Positions 38,890-50,577 are shown, numbered from the stretch's first letter. The stretch: DNA of 64,000 bases from Carya illinoinensis (GCF_018687715.1 NC_056760.1:38206001-38270000), one strand, 5' to 3'. Program-made: numbers and translations. Notes: generated by a model not told the origin, from the sequence alone.

Positions 38890-39500
38890 TGGATTGAAAT
38901 CAGAAGCTAGTGGCAATGAAGTCTCTTTGCTTCAAGAGGCCTTTCCAAAATCTTGAGTTAGTAGGCTTAGGATGGATGGACAGCCAAGGTGAGCCATTTA
39001 CATATTTATAAGAAAGCAGGGTTTTCCACACACTTTTGTTGTTGCTTAGTAGAGTCCACCCAAACTTACTCAGAAGTGCTTTGTTGAAAGTAGAGGTGAG
39101 TCTTAGCCCTAATCCATAAATGGATTTTGGTTGGCAAATTGATTTCCATGACTCAGGAATGAAATTATGGAATTTGTGTGTCAAAGCCCGACCAAAACCT
39201 CATGTACATTCTGTCAATGTTTTTTTCAAGATTGTTCTTGGGATTAGGGTGCTAGACATCATGTAAGTAGGTATGAAGCTATCATAGATTTGATTAGGGT
39301 TGTCCTACCTGCTTGGGATAGTAGTTTGGCTTTCCATCCTGCCAGTTTTCCTTAAATCTTGTCCAACATTCATTGAAAATATCACTATTAGGCCTATCAT
39401 AGCTCAAGGGAGTCCTAGGTATTTTATTCTAGAAGATGAGATCTTGAAGTTTAAAGTGTTTTTAATAGCTCAGATAGTGAGGCCAGATGAGTTTTTGCTA
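38890..39500 (-). pseudogene. LINE (non-LTR retrotransposon) reverse transcriptase 3' fragment
   Basis: On the minus strand the translation shows GKLAGWKAKLLSQAGRTTLI, then IPTYMMSSTLIP, then FIPESWKSICQPKSIYGLGL and SKFGWTLLSNNKSVWKTLLS. This is the order of the thumb and connection region of plant LINE reverse transcriptases, just before the zinc-binding zf-RVT domain. Stops and frame changes (for example a stop before GFGRALTHK) break it and the catalytic palm is missing. It is a dead 5'-truncated copy. Confidence 0.85.
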
Positions 39501-40193
39501 AACTAAATGCAAAACAAATTTATAAATGTTTTGCATCACAGATCATATATATATATATATATATAGATATATATTTGATGGGGATTGATCTCAATACCCA
39601 ACTTCATGGTCATCAATATTCATGCATGTAGCACTGATGCCAATAACACAATTAAACCAGAAGGCAAATACTCCAAAATCACACCAAGAGAAGAGAAGTA
39701 GAACTACACTATGCATTATTATGCATAACAGACCAATCACAGAGACAAGATAACTATGTCTCTGTGATTAATATTCCACATTTATTTGCAAATTGTAGCC
39801 CTTGAAATGAACTCATGACTCAAAGCACATGAGGCAAAACAAGAAAATAGTTATGGGCCAAACTTACGAGATAGATAGCCACCACCACATGATGAGCATG
39901 AAGCCAAGAAACACAAAAATTTCCACTTTCTTGAAACTGTTTTTCTGGCCTTCTCAAAACCTAACTTGATATTGGATAATTAGTAACTTAAATACGGGAT
40001 TTCGATTTCAAGCAAAAATTAAACACATCAGAGGACAAACAGGATAAAACTAGACTCCAAAAATACTACACCTCAAATACCCACATCAACCCGTAGCCAA
40101 AAAGCAGTTATAATACAAAATAATTGTGCAAGAAATTAGATGCTTTCAGATTCAAACAACTATCAACCATAAACCTAAAAAAGCTGCCATTTT
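39501..40193. other. Non-coding region with TA microsatellite
   Basis: A TA microsatellite lies at about 39546-39566. A short minus-strand frame near 39848-39940 encodes a hydrophobic stretch FVFLGFMLIMWWW between splice-like sites. It could be a small exon but I cannot confirm it. Otherwise nothing is recognised. Confidence 0.35.
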
Positions 40194-40600
40194 TTAAAAG
40201 CAACCAGGGCTGATGAAGGGGAAGAGAGAGACAAAATGGTTGTAGAGATACCTATGGTAAAGTTGGGTATGTAAATACCCAAGAGTCTCGTCCTTCCGTT
40301 TGGCTTCCGATACAAAAAGATATCGGTAATTTAATACTCCGATGGTAACGAAGGAGGACCAGAGCTCGTATGGGGAGGAAACGATGGCCGTTGTTGGTGC
40401 GGACGGAAAAGGAAGTGGAGGAGAAACTAGGGTTCGGGAGGTAGTTGACAATGGAGGTAGATTTCACGGCGTGTGTATCACGGTGGTTACCGGGGCATTG
40501 AAGGTTGTATCAAATGGGCGAGCAAGTCGAAGTGAAGGAGGAGTTACGCGGTAACAGAGTGGGTCTGATTTCGGGGGGAAAATCTAAAACTTTATGGGTT
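40194..40600. other. GC-richer stretch, possible first exon or leader
   Basis: About 400 bp are distinctly richer in GC than the surroundings, with open frames on both strands (about 70-85 codons). None shows a known domain. It could be the 5' exon of a minus-strand transcript reaching toward 29 kb, or an old gene fragment. Confidence 0.3.
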
Positions 40601-40620
40601 TGGCGCCTCGATCCATTAGC

Positions 40621-40843
40621 AACGATGGTAGCCCGTTGTAATAAACATTATACCTATTGCAACGCATACTTTCGCCTCTATAAATCGGACAAACGCTGCA
40701 AAAATTTTTTTAATTGTGTGACTCACCTATTACAGCAAACGCTTGCAAGGACAAAAAATTCGTTGCAAAAAATAACATATTGCAGCAAATTTTTTTGCAA
40801 CACTACAAAAATCATTGCAAAAGGCCTAAATCCTTGTAGTGAT
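40621..40843. mobile_element. CACTA-like end fragment with TTGCAACG/GCTGCAA repeats
   Basis: TTGTAATAAAC, TTGCAACGCA, CGCTGCAAAA, GTTGCAAAA and TTGCAGCAAA motifs cluster here. The segment ends in CCTAAATCCTTGTAGTG, an intact CACTA-type right terminus (CACTACAAGG in reverse). The repeats match those at 28.06-28.85 kb. A matching left end with the same 3-bp target duplication was not found. Confidence 0.5.
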
Positions 40844-41057
40844 ATGATTGTCTAAAATTTAGAGATTTTGATAGTATAAGAAATTGGATGAGAATCTTCT
40901 AAACAAGTAATATCAAAAGGTTGTGTCTTTCGACACTTTATTAACCATCACCTCCCATGAGAACCATGATCGCCATGGAGAGAGTGTCATCCCAAAAAGT
41001 ATACCGTTTGGTAATCACACCATTTATAATTACAGCATTCGTGTACAATTTGACAGT

Positions 41058-41232
41058 ATATATATTAAATCATGTCAATTTATGTATTTATTTTTATAAA
41101 AAATCTTTATAATTTTTTTGTGGCAAAGTATTTCTTTTTTATTTTTTGTCTTTTTTTTTTCTAGATACCGTACGTTAAGAGATAAGATCATAAATAAATA
41201 AATCGACCTCGTGAAGAATAATCACTAAACCC
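41058..41232. repeat. Right copy of the long direct repeat
   Basis: This partner of 27884-28043 shares TACCGTACGTTAAGA, AGATCATAAATAAATAAAT and GACCTCGTGAAGAATAATCA in the same order. The two copies flank 13 kb. Confidence 0.75.
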
Positions 41233-42143
41233 ATATGGATTGTACGCATTTATATATAGCTATATCCTCTGATCGATTCGAGACTTTCGAGTACTAATAT
41301 TGTATCCATTTACAACGTACTTACCTGTGATTAATAACTTGGAGTTGGTAAAAATAACTCTTACACAATGGGAATGTTCCCATAAATATTCATTTACAAT
41401 TGATTAGTTTTATATGCATGTTTGAGTTTCATCATGGAGGATGTTTGCCTCTCATGATCATCGATCTCGAGATTCTAACTTTCATTTATATACATTTATA
41501 TATATATATACACATATATTGAATGAATATTTATGAATCAATCCATCTTTAAAGATTAATAAAAGATAAGTGCTACAATCGTTAAATTTATTTAAGAGAT
41601 TTATTTTTATGCTAAAACGTTTCTCTTTTAACTGAACAAGCGTGAGAGGAAAGAAAGATAGAATCTTTCGGAAAGAAAACGATTTAAAATCTTTAATGCC
41701 TAAAATTGAGATGGAAACTTTTGTTTATTCGGTCTCTGAGAATAAATTCTGACCTTTGGAACAGCATAACACCTTGAGTGCGTACAAAAGAACCCGAGGG
41801 TGCAGAAAAAAAGTGGAATTCCAGTACATCCAACTCTTTTTTTTTTTTTCCTTCTTGGACTGTATTTCAATGATGATTTTTTTGCAAACCTTTCACTTTA
41901 CGCCATCGTCTGGGTCTTAGAAACAATCCCATCAAATCAAGATCTAGACCCGGAAAAACAAAAAAAAGGAAGAAAGGAAGGAAGAAGAAGATCATCAAGA
42001 ACAAAGAAAGAGTGGGTATAGAATCAAAACTATAAAGAAAGAAATCATTCTCAATTCATGATCAATATCATGTTAATGGACTAGAATCTACAGCCTTGTT
42101 ATTCAAAGTTCTCTTACCAAATAATTAAAATTTACAATCTGAT
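41233..42143. other. 3' flank of the SMR-type gene; no other gene
   Basis: The stretch contains a TA microsatellite near 41500 and a 14-T run at 41837. The region just below 42143 presumably includes the 3' untranslated part of the SMR-type gene. No separate coding region is recognised. Confidence 0.45.
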
Positions 42144-42659
42144 CTATTCGTCGTCTCGTCGAGCTTTCTTGATCTTGCGGTGCAAATCAGAGACAATCCG
42201 GAGAGGAAAGAGTGCTTCGACCTCTTCTAGGAGATTCAGTGGTTGAGGTGTCTTTTTGAGTACGATCGAGGATTTTGCTCTTTTCATTGGCAGCTGCTTA
42301 TTAGGTCTTGGAGCAGGTGGGCACTGTTTGATCGCTGGGATTTTGTTATCCAAAGATGTTGGAGTTTTGAAACCATCATCGTCTTCCTCGACCTTCACTA
42401 ATTCTCCTAGAGATAGCCTTTCGCAAACCACAACAGGAACCGAAACATCGCAATCTTGATCTTCTTCTTCTTCTTCTCCCTTCTTTTCTCTGTCTTCTTG
42501 TTCTATACGTTGACGAAGCTCCGGCACGTCCATGGCCATAGCATGATGATGATCATGATACTCGTGATCTTCGAATCTCGAAGAGGTTGTCCCCAAGATT
42601 TTTAATCTTATTACTTGATCTTCATCGTCTTTGATGAGAAAGAGCTCTGAATTCGACAT
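42144..42659 (-). CDS. SMR: SIAMESE-RELATED cyclin-dependent kinase inhibitor
   Basis: This is a single-exon frame of 171 codons starting at the ATG of MSNSELFLIKDD. The in-frame codons upstream lack an ATG. The defining feature is DGFKTPTSLDNKIPAIKQCP followed by PAPRP (about residues 98-122), the signature of plant SIAMESE/SMR proteins (D-G-x-x-T-P-T-S...K-I-P...C-P-P-A-P-R). These bind CDK-cyclin complexes and restrain mitosis, promoting endoreduplication and stress-linked arrest. Ahead of it is a long acidic Glu-rich stretch (residues 55-75). The C-terminus has LNLLEEVEALFPLRI, possibly the cyclin-contact helix, then a basic KIKKAR segment that may direct it to the nucleus. The leader contains GA repeats. 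Which SMR paralogue it is cannot be decided here. Confidence 0.85.
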   Translation of the reverse strand: MSNSELFLIKDDEDQVIRLKILGTTSSRFEDHEYHDHHHAMAMDVPELRQRIEQEDREKKGEEEEEDQDCDVSVPVVVCERLSLGELVKVEEDDDGFKTPTSLDNKIPAIKQCPPAPRPNKQLPMKRAKSSIVLKKTPQPLNLLEEVEALFPLRIVSDLHRKIKKARRDDE

Positions 42660-42834
42660 ACTTGTAAACAATTTACGAGGTTAGGTACTAGAACATAAAA
42701 ACGAAGATCAGAAGATCGTGTGGTTGGTGTAGAGAGATATTCCTGCAAACAGAATGGAATGTGCGCAGTAATCAATTGAATCACTATTTTTTCTGCGCCT
42801 TCGGTGATTAATTTTCTCCTGAGCTTCTGTGTCT

Positions 42835-42920
42835 ACGAAAGAGAGAGAGATCAGAGGCAACAACTAGGAAACGGTTTTGACTGAGCATATAAAGAGAGAG
42901 AGAGATTGAGAGAGGAGAGG
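42835..42920. repeat. GA-rich tracts upstream of the SMR-type gene
   Basis: GA repeats occur at about 42838-42851 and 42892-42921, in the likely promoter or leader. Such tracts can bind BBR/BPC factors in plants, but nothing here proves regulation. Confidence 0.4.
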
Positions 42921-43551
42921 GTTTCTGTGCATCGGATCCTTCACCCTTCGCTAAATGTTATTCTCCTCGTCGAGATCTCTATCTGAGAGACAGAATTTAA
43001 TTAGGACTTTTATTTTTTGTCGAGTTCTAAAATTATTGAGTAGAAATTCTGGGGTTCCGAGGTTTTATTTATTTATTTTTATTTACGGCCTGGGCTCTAC
43101 GAACTTTGATGTAGCCATGCACGTGGTCTGCTGCTTGAGCCTTGGGGACCAGGTTGGTTGGATATTAAGAATTACCCGTTCTATATATCATCTCGTGATA
43201 TTATATTTATAATACCAATCCGCTCATACTATGTGTAAATCTGATCATGTATTAATGATAAGATTACACAATTGTATTTTAAACGAAATACAAATACATA
43301 AAATTTGACTTGAAATAAAAGGAATTTGGTACTTTTTTAGTGAGTGGCGGAACCTTGAACAATATTAACAAGATTTCTTATTTATTTTTTATTTTTTCAT
43401 ACAATTTTTCTCACTCTAGACTATAGAAAAATATGACAGTAAAATCTAAAATAGAAATAAAATATGATTAATATATTCTATGTATCATAAAAAGTATAAC
43501 ATGTGTCAAGAATAATATATCATTGAAATAACGTAAAAATACTCATACAAA

Positions 43552-44142
43552 CACTACAACAAAAAACATTTTTTGGGATGAAAATTTTCGTCCCAAAATA
43601 TATAGATTTCGTTCCGAAAGATTTTTTAGGACGAAAAAATTTTGTCCCAAGGTCGTCCCAACATCACTGTCCCAGAAGATATATTGGGACGAAAATCAGA
43701 ATTTCGTCCCAAAATATATCTTTTGGAACGATTTTGAAATTGACCCTTCGATACCGTTCGAACGATGGATGTTTTTGTCACGGTTTAAATTCGTTCCAGA
43801 ATAGCGTTTGAATGCTTCTCATATAACGTTCGAACGTTAACGTCTCTTTTGAACGGTTTATCTATTTCCCTCCAAAATATTTTTGCCTATCGCGCCAATA
43901 TTACGTTCAAACGGTAAAAATTAAACGTTCGAAGGGTTAATCATTAAAGGTCGAACGGTTAACTTATTTGGGACAAAAATTTTCATCCCTAAGAATACCG
44001 TTCGAACGCGTTCGAACGGTCTGGCATAACCGTCGTCATTTTGGAACGAAATTCAAATTTCGTTCCAAAATCCCACTTTTTGGGACGATTTCCAATTCGT
44101 CCCAAATTAATTTCGTCCCAAAAAATGTTTTTTGTTGTAGTG
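43552..44142. mobile_element. Complete non-autonomous CACTA-type element
   Basis: The 591-bp element begins CACTACAACAAAAAACATTT and ends with the inverted complement AAATGTTTTTTGTTGTAGTG. The perfect inverted repeat is at least 27 bp. The 3-bp target duplication AAA lies at 43549-43551 and 44143-44145. Subterminal TTCGTCCCAAA and TTTGGGACGAAA motifs repeat near both ends. The centre carries several TTCGAACG palindromes (about 43747-44010). There is no transposase, so it depends on a CACTA element elsewhere. Short open frames here merely read through repeats. Confidence 0.92.
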
Positions 44143-44632
44143 AAACATATCAAACAAAAAAATTAGAGTGTCTAAAATTATAACTTAAGCTATTTTAATG
44201 AAACAAAATGTAAATACTTGAAAATAACTCAATAATCTTAGAGATTTCTCTATCAATATAAATAACTAAATTATTTGCTATAAACTCATCCTCAGTTTGT
44301 TGTAAAGTCTTATTCGTTATAGACTATGAAATAGTCAAAATAAGATGAATTAATCTATCAATAAGATAATATGTTTTTGATTTCTCTGTCTCTATTAATC
44401 TTCAACATAATTCCGGTACAACGGATGAAAAATTATGAAACTTCGAATTTGTTATAAACACATAAATTTCAAAATGCTTTAATTGAAACATTAAACTAAT
44501 TTTCTCATTCTTAGAAAACTTAAAAGGATAATACTTCTTTACAAGACAATAAATGTGGCGCTTCGTTCCTCAGTAAAGAGTTTGGAAGAGATCCATGGTG
44601 TCAAGGATGTCAACTGGTCAGCAACACCCCAG

Positions 44633-44808
44633 TGTTAGTGTCTAGTCTAGGCATGTAATCATTAATCAAATTAGCGATAGGTAAACTAATTCGTAGCGGA
44701 ATAAGTAGAGATTTAGTCAATTTAGTGTCTAGTCTAGGCATGTAATCATTAATCAAATACGCAATAGGTAAACTAATTTGTAGCGGAATAAGTAGAGATT
44801 TAGTCAAA
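44633..44808. repeat. Two-unit tandem duplication of about 88-90 bp
   Basis: TTAGTGTCTAGTCTAGGCAT begins both units (44633 and 44723), and each ends AAGTAGAGATTTAGTCAA. The units differ by a few bases. Open frames on the minus strand repeat accordingly and are not genes. Confidence 0.9.
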
Positions 44809-44810
44809 GG

Positions 44811-45999
44811 CTAAATACTAATTGTACCAAAGGTCTAAACTGGTAAGAGGTTTGTCCATTAATAATAATAATATCCACAAGTCATTTTCATTTCCCAAAT
44901 AATATTATATTGTACCATTTGTCCATCACTTACGTCCAGGTATGATAAACCAAACATGATTTGTTGTTTGACTAATCAATACATCTTATCAAAATATACA
45001 CAACAAATAATGGAGACATGCCTCATTTTCTATTACTAGGACGAGATCAATCATTCTTCCTTAAGAAACTCTTCTTGGGTTACGTCTGCATCAAGGTCTA
45101 CAGTTCTGATAAACAAAACAATAGATAGGTTCAACATCTATAACAACACTACTAATTAGAGACAATGTAAATGATTATGCATGCATCATTTCATGTATAT
45201 GGTTAGTGAACACATATATTTATACATGGCATGGAAACACCTTCTAGCAAAAATACATGTATCCATAGTTATAGCGAGGAACCTACCATCTGAATAAAAT
45301 ACCAATAAATAAGCATGGCGAAAAATCAGTACCTTCTGAGCAAATCTCATTTATGCATAGTTATTATCGAGGCGAGGAATCACCCTATTATCAAAGTACG
45401 TAAAAATCTAGTATATCTCATCATATAAATACCATTCAAGAATCACTCCAAAGTTTGACACTGGGACTTACTCCACCTAGTCAATATGCAAGTTGACTCA
45501 CCCATTTCAAATCATCTGACAAGAGCAATCACTCAATTCGGTCAACACAATTGAAGACAACACACATGCTTAACTCAGTCAACTGACTCAAAGATACCAC
45601 ACATGATCAACTTGGAAAATCTCTCTACCTGTTTATCAACTAAGGCTCATATAAAAACATTCCACCTCGATCATCACGGGGACTTTCTCTACCTATATGA
45701 AACTCATGGCAATGTGATGTAGGAATGTTGTGAGGACTCCTCAACCCATCCATGATGATAGACACACAATAAGACTCACACACTCGAAAATCATAATCAC
45801 CACCATTCAGACTCATCATCTCAAAATCACCATATAAAGATAATCCATACAAATAATGGAGAAGATATATATTATTTTTATATAGAAAAATAGAGAAGTT
45901 ATAGAATATGCGAAGCCTAATCTTACAATTTACCCCCACATTCTTAATAAAATTTTAGGAGCTAACCTACTTGAATAGTATTAAAATACTACAGTGGCA

Positions 46000-46039
<40 letters not shown>

Positions 46040-46780
46040 TTGAAGTCACTTGCTTTTGCTGAACACTTGGACTCCAAACAAGATCCAACACCGTAAAATC
46101 TCAAAAGTCTAATTTTGTCCCTTTTCCAAAGCATTTTATAGGATGGGATTGTCAAAAGTCATTCTGACTACTTAAATAGGAGAATTTGATCTCGATCGTC
46201 CATTCGTCCTCTAGACTTGAAGAATTGTAGAGGTTGAGTGAATGATAGGACAAGGCAAGAATATTCCTTACTTGGATCCAATCCTGCAATTATTTCCCTA
46301 ATAAGGATCTTCCACATAATGTTGAACCATATCTCTGAGATCAGAAGAGATATGACCCACATGTTTGTAATCTTTTTCTTCCACAAGCTCACTCCAGATG
46401 TGAGATGGAATATGGGCCTTTGCGTGCAACACCTACGACCTCTGAGCATCTCCACATAATCTTAGAGAGCCCTTGTATCCGTATCACTCTTATCCTTGAC
46501 CAATATTCGTCCTTTGACCGTTACTCACCTTTACTCGTAGCTTGTCCATTGCTAAGAACCATCATTTTCCAAAACTACCAACCTCTTCAGCTTTTTATTC
46601 TCACTCAAGTACGGTTTGCACAATCCTTCCTTATCGGTCATAGGGTGAAAGTTCATTTATCACTCGATGTTGGGATGTGTCAACTAGACTTTCTACATAG
46701 TGTTGCTTGTCTTACTTTGGACTAGCTACAATTTGCCTGGCCCTCTGCTTCATCTTCCACGGTACCTAACCCATGGGAAT
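44811..46780. other. Non-coding region, possibly old LTR of the Gypsy remnant
   Basis: This lies beyond the polypurine-like end of the minus-strand Gypsy remnant, where its 3' LTR would be. A degenerate repeat (GAGG-GGAA blocks near 45270-45400) and a CT microsatellite (46003-46035) are visible. I could not find a second LTR copy. Open frames lack domains. Confidence 0.4.
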
Positions 46781-46799
46781 AAGTCTCTTCCATTGCTTC

Positions 46800-48500
46800 T
46801 ATACTATCCTCACGTCCTCCCCTCCTTAACAAGGAATTTCTTCCTCGAAATTCAATGAGGACTATCCCTCGAGATGGGACTTCAATGGATGTGCATGTGG
46901 TCTTGCATTCTTTAGCATTCTCTATCAACGCCGGTCGAGGTGATGATCCATCCTTTCCTCGGTTTGCCAACCGACCTTCATAATCTCCAATTGGGACAAG
47001 AGCGCCCTCATCTTGCCTCCTCCATTGGTTGCTCCAATTGCAATCGTCTCTATTGCTCTCTCATTTCCTAACTCATTCGCTAAGTTCAGCATTGCAAGAC
47101 ATTGGAAAATTTGCACCCTTGTCATTTTCTTGTTCACCACGTTCCTGGACCATTCGTTTCTCCCCTAGTTGCCTTGCAATTTCATTAACGTGGTCCACCA
47201 TATATGATATCAAGGTCGTAGCGCTATGATGATTCTCCTCATCTTGTCAGTGTTCCTTTTTGATTTGCAGCCATTCTCCTTCTAGCCTTGCCGCTTCGCA
47301 TCATCTTTCTATGAAACGATGAATTACTTCTAGTGATACAACTTCCATTTGTGCTGTCCTCTTCTCTTGCACCATGGTGACAGTTTGAGAGTTTTAGATA
47401 TTTGTAACTAAAGAGTAGTTTGAAGGCTCATTTATAGATGCGCTTCTGCCTCCAACTTGATTATTCTACCCTTACTTAGTGTGCTCTTGGTCAGTCACTG
47501 TAGTGCGAATAAATAGGGAAACTACTCCTACATGACTGGCTAACCTTCTCATGTAAACTCCTCTTTTTTGGCACTTTTACCATTACACCTTCATCAACAG
47601 TACAATTTTGGACTGGTCTTTCCTCATATATGAGGTTTGATTTAAATGGAACTAGATTTGGATTGATCACTTGGGGTTATTAGTAACCAAAAAATTTTCT
47701 TAACAAGGAAATGTGAAACATCCCTTCACATTTCTCTACTAACGCCACTTATACACTACTAGGCCTACCTTTTCTAATACCTGATAAGGTCCAATAGTTT
47801 TTAAGCTTAACTTCCCTCTTAGCCTGAACCTTTTTACTTGTTTATAGGTGATAGCTTGAGATACACCCAATAACCTTGTTCAAAGGTCAACTCTCTTCTT
47901 CTGATATCGACATAGCTCTTTTGCCTACTCTGAGTCATTGCCATTCATTCCCTTATGAGCTTAATTTGATCTCTCATCTCCTATACAATTTCTAGCCCAA
48001 TTATTTGAGCCTCCCTTATTTTGTCCTAACATAAAGACGATCTACATTTCCTTCCATACAATGCCTCATAAGGGGCCATCTAAATAGTCGTTTGGTAACA
48101 ATTGTTATAGGCAAATCCAATGAGTGGGACATGGCTTTCCCACGAGCCTCTATCGTGCAATATGCATGATACGCACTACTGAATCTCAACTTCGTGCCCA
48201 TTGTTGCTTGTAGGCTCTTCCAAAAAATTAGACATGAACCTTGGGTCTCGATTTGGTACTATGGTCTCAGGAACTCCATGAAGTCTAACTATTTTCTTTA
48301 CATACAACCAAGTTAGCTTACCCAAAGTCCATAGCTATGTCTTCAGATTTTCAACTTTATCATTATATGAAGCCAAGAGTTCTCAAGAAAATTACCTTGA
48401 TCTTCTGAATTAGGGGTCTCATCATGATATCTAAAAGCGCATCCTTGTAATGCAAGCCATCAAACAACATCAATAGATTTTTTACCCTGACTCGATTTTG
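46800..48500 (-). pseudogene. Decayed Ty3/Gypsy (chromovirus-like) pol 3' part
   Basis: On the minus strand, near 48250, [17 protein letters not shown] matches the second Asp of the integrase core. [12 protein letters not shown] and, in another frame, HVPLIGFAYNNCYQTTI and MAPYEALYGRKCRS follow (about 48010-48200). Next come degraded pieces like GKLSLKTIGPYQVLEKVG of the integrase C-terminal region (near 47800). The pol end motif EFRGRNSLLRRGGRE and purine-rich GGAGGGGAGGACG lie near 46810-46850. Multiple stops and frameshifts make it a pseudogene. Between about 46900 and 47380 a further coding-like stretch (MVQEKRTAQMEVVSLEVI, ISYMVDHVNEIARQLGEKRM) is not part of standard pol. Confidence 0.8.
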
Positions 48501-50577
48501 AGAACTTGTTAAGAGCTTTGTGCATTCATTACTTTATCATTATACTATAATTTTTTAAATAAATAATTACCAGATTTGACAACCTTATTATGATAATAGC
48601 AATGATCATCTTCAATATGATTAAAAAAAACACAATATTTTTAATAATTAGTCTTCATCCAAGTTCTAAATCCTGTAACAGTAAATACGTCCCATCTAAG
48701 ACGTCTAGATTCTTTTATTGTAAAATGATAACTTGGTAAATAATATGTAGCATCCTTTGATGGAGAATACTAAAGCCAAGATGCAAATTGTGTGAACCAA
48801 GAAGCTTGAAAGTGACTAAGATACTTTTCTGAACTAGAAAATGGGTATTTCGATAGACATTTGATATAGACCCTGCAAATAAGTCATTCTTATTTCATCA
48901 AGTTGATTGATTAGACAATCCTACATAGAAGGACGTAAATCTAGATCTCGTAGAGAAAATATATCAACCTTTTTAGAATTAATTGTTGAAGGTAAGGCTT
49001 TACCATTGGAGAGTTAAGGGCTGGTTTGGGTGGTGAAGTATTTTCATAATATTTTACTACTATTATTAATTTATCATTACTTTTCACTTACTTTTTATTA
49101 TTTTGTACTACTATTCATTACTATTTAATACTTTTTAATTACTTTTTCACTACTATTCACAGAGTATTTGAGATCACTTCACTATCCAAATACAACCTTA
49201 GAAGATGTTCATTGGGTTCAACCATTCGAGTTTTAGAGGAATGCTCTGGAATCTCAATTTTTTTTTTTTTTTTAAAGAATGAGTTGATAGTTTTTAATTT
49301 GAATATAACTCATGAACCTATATTTAAAGTGAAATTACAACATATAAAATAAAATTAGACATGAATTCAATTACTCGTGAGACATGAATTTAAAGTCAAA
49401 TTACAACCACAAAATCAATAATCATTCAATAGAGATAATTATAGTCAAACCAAGTACTAATCAATCTATTTCAAAAATAGAAATTCTAATTAAGTAGCTA
49501 AAACTAGAGGTGGCAAGACAAGAATTAGTATTAGGACTTGATTTCATATATGAATTTATGAAATTTACTGTTTACATAACTATTTCAAAAATACATGCGA
49601 TGAATTTTTTTTTTTTAATATCAAATAATTCTTTATAAAAGTAAATAACCTAAAAGAATAATTGTAATAGGATTCATTGCAATATATGAATTGTTAGAAT
49701 TTACAGAATCACAAACCCCATGGTTCCACCTAAAACAAATATTAAAAAACTAAACAAACATCAATGTATGAAAACATTAAAAAAATAAATAAATAATTAA
49801 AAATTAAAAAAAAAATCAATATATGAAAGAAGCCAAACCTTGTGGGGTTGTAGCTAGCCAAGTATGTTGTCCCCACCTTTGTCTACGTAACCCTAGCTTG
49901 TACGTTTTCTCCAGAGAATTGAAAGAATCAGAATGAATTACAACTTTTGTGATGGGTAGAGCATGCAGAAAAAATCATCCCAGTGCATGTGCCCCTACTA
50001 AGATCCAAATAAAATCTAAAACCATTCGAATTCTTGTTTTTATCTTTAATGGTAGTTAAAACGTACCATCATCCTATTAGATGGTATTATTATTTTTATA
50101 TGGGATGGGTTTTATTTGTTTTATTTTCAGATTGGGCTTATAAATAAAACAAATACTTGTATGTAGGGTCAATATAATTTTGTAGAGGGTAGACATCTCA
50201 AGATGAAATTAATATCATTCCTACTAAACTATCAAAAATTAGTATTTTTTTTTTTTTGGCCGCCACGCGCCGGGGGGGGGGGGGGGGGGGGGGGGCAGCG
50301 GGGAACCCAAGTCTCTACATAGGTCCACCACTCTTTAGTGAAGTGATACTATCAATTGGTTAAACCACATTCGGAAGAAAAGATAATGGTTTTTGTTTCT
50401 AGTATTTTCCGTAGGAGAACCCCACTTTCATTGTCTTCATGTTTTTGTTCGAATAAAGTAGGAACATGGTGGGATAGCTAGATACAGAATATATATATAT
50501 ACAGCAACCAAAGAATACTAAACACTGTATTGGCATGTGAGGGCTACGTGCTGTGAACGGAGTAGGGTTAATGCTCA
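48501..50577. other. AT-rich intergenic region, no gene recognised
   Basis: The stretch contains one family A piece (49018-49205, starting GGGCTGGTTTGGGTGG and ending ACTATCCAAATACAACC) and A/T runs near 49259, 49605 and 49800. At 50244-50295 a T-run is followed by GGCCGCCACGCGCC and a run of 24 G. There is no coding region. Confidence 0.45.
50272..50295. repeat. G homopolymer (24 bases)
   Basis: Twenty-four consecutive G follow CGCCACGCGCC. Such a run is very rare in AT-rich plant DNA and can form G-quadruplexes. It may also be a sequencing or assembly artefact. Confidence 0.9.

Noticed and set aside
37512..40843. A single 3.3-kb CACTA element from CACTACTACATAC to CCTTGTAGTG
   Set aside because: The ends are only loosely similar and the 3-bp flanks (TGG and ATA) do not match. 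Treated as unpaired remnants.
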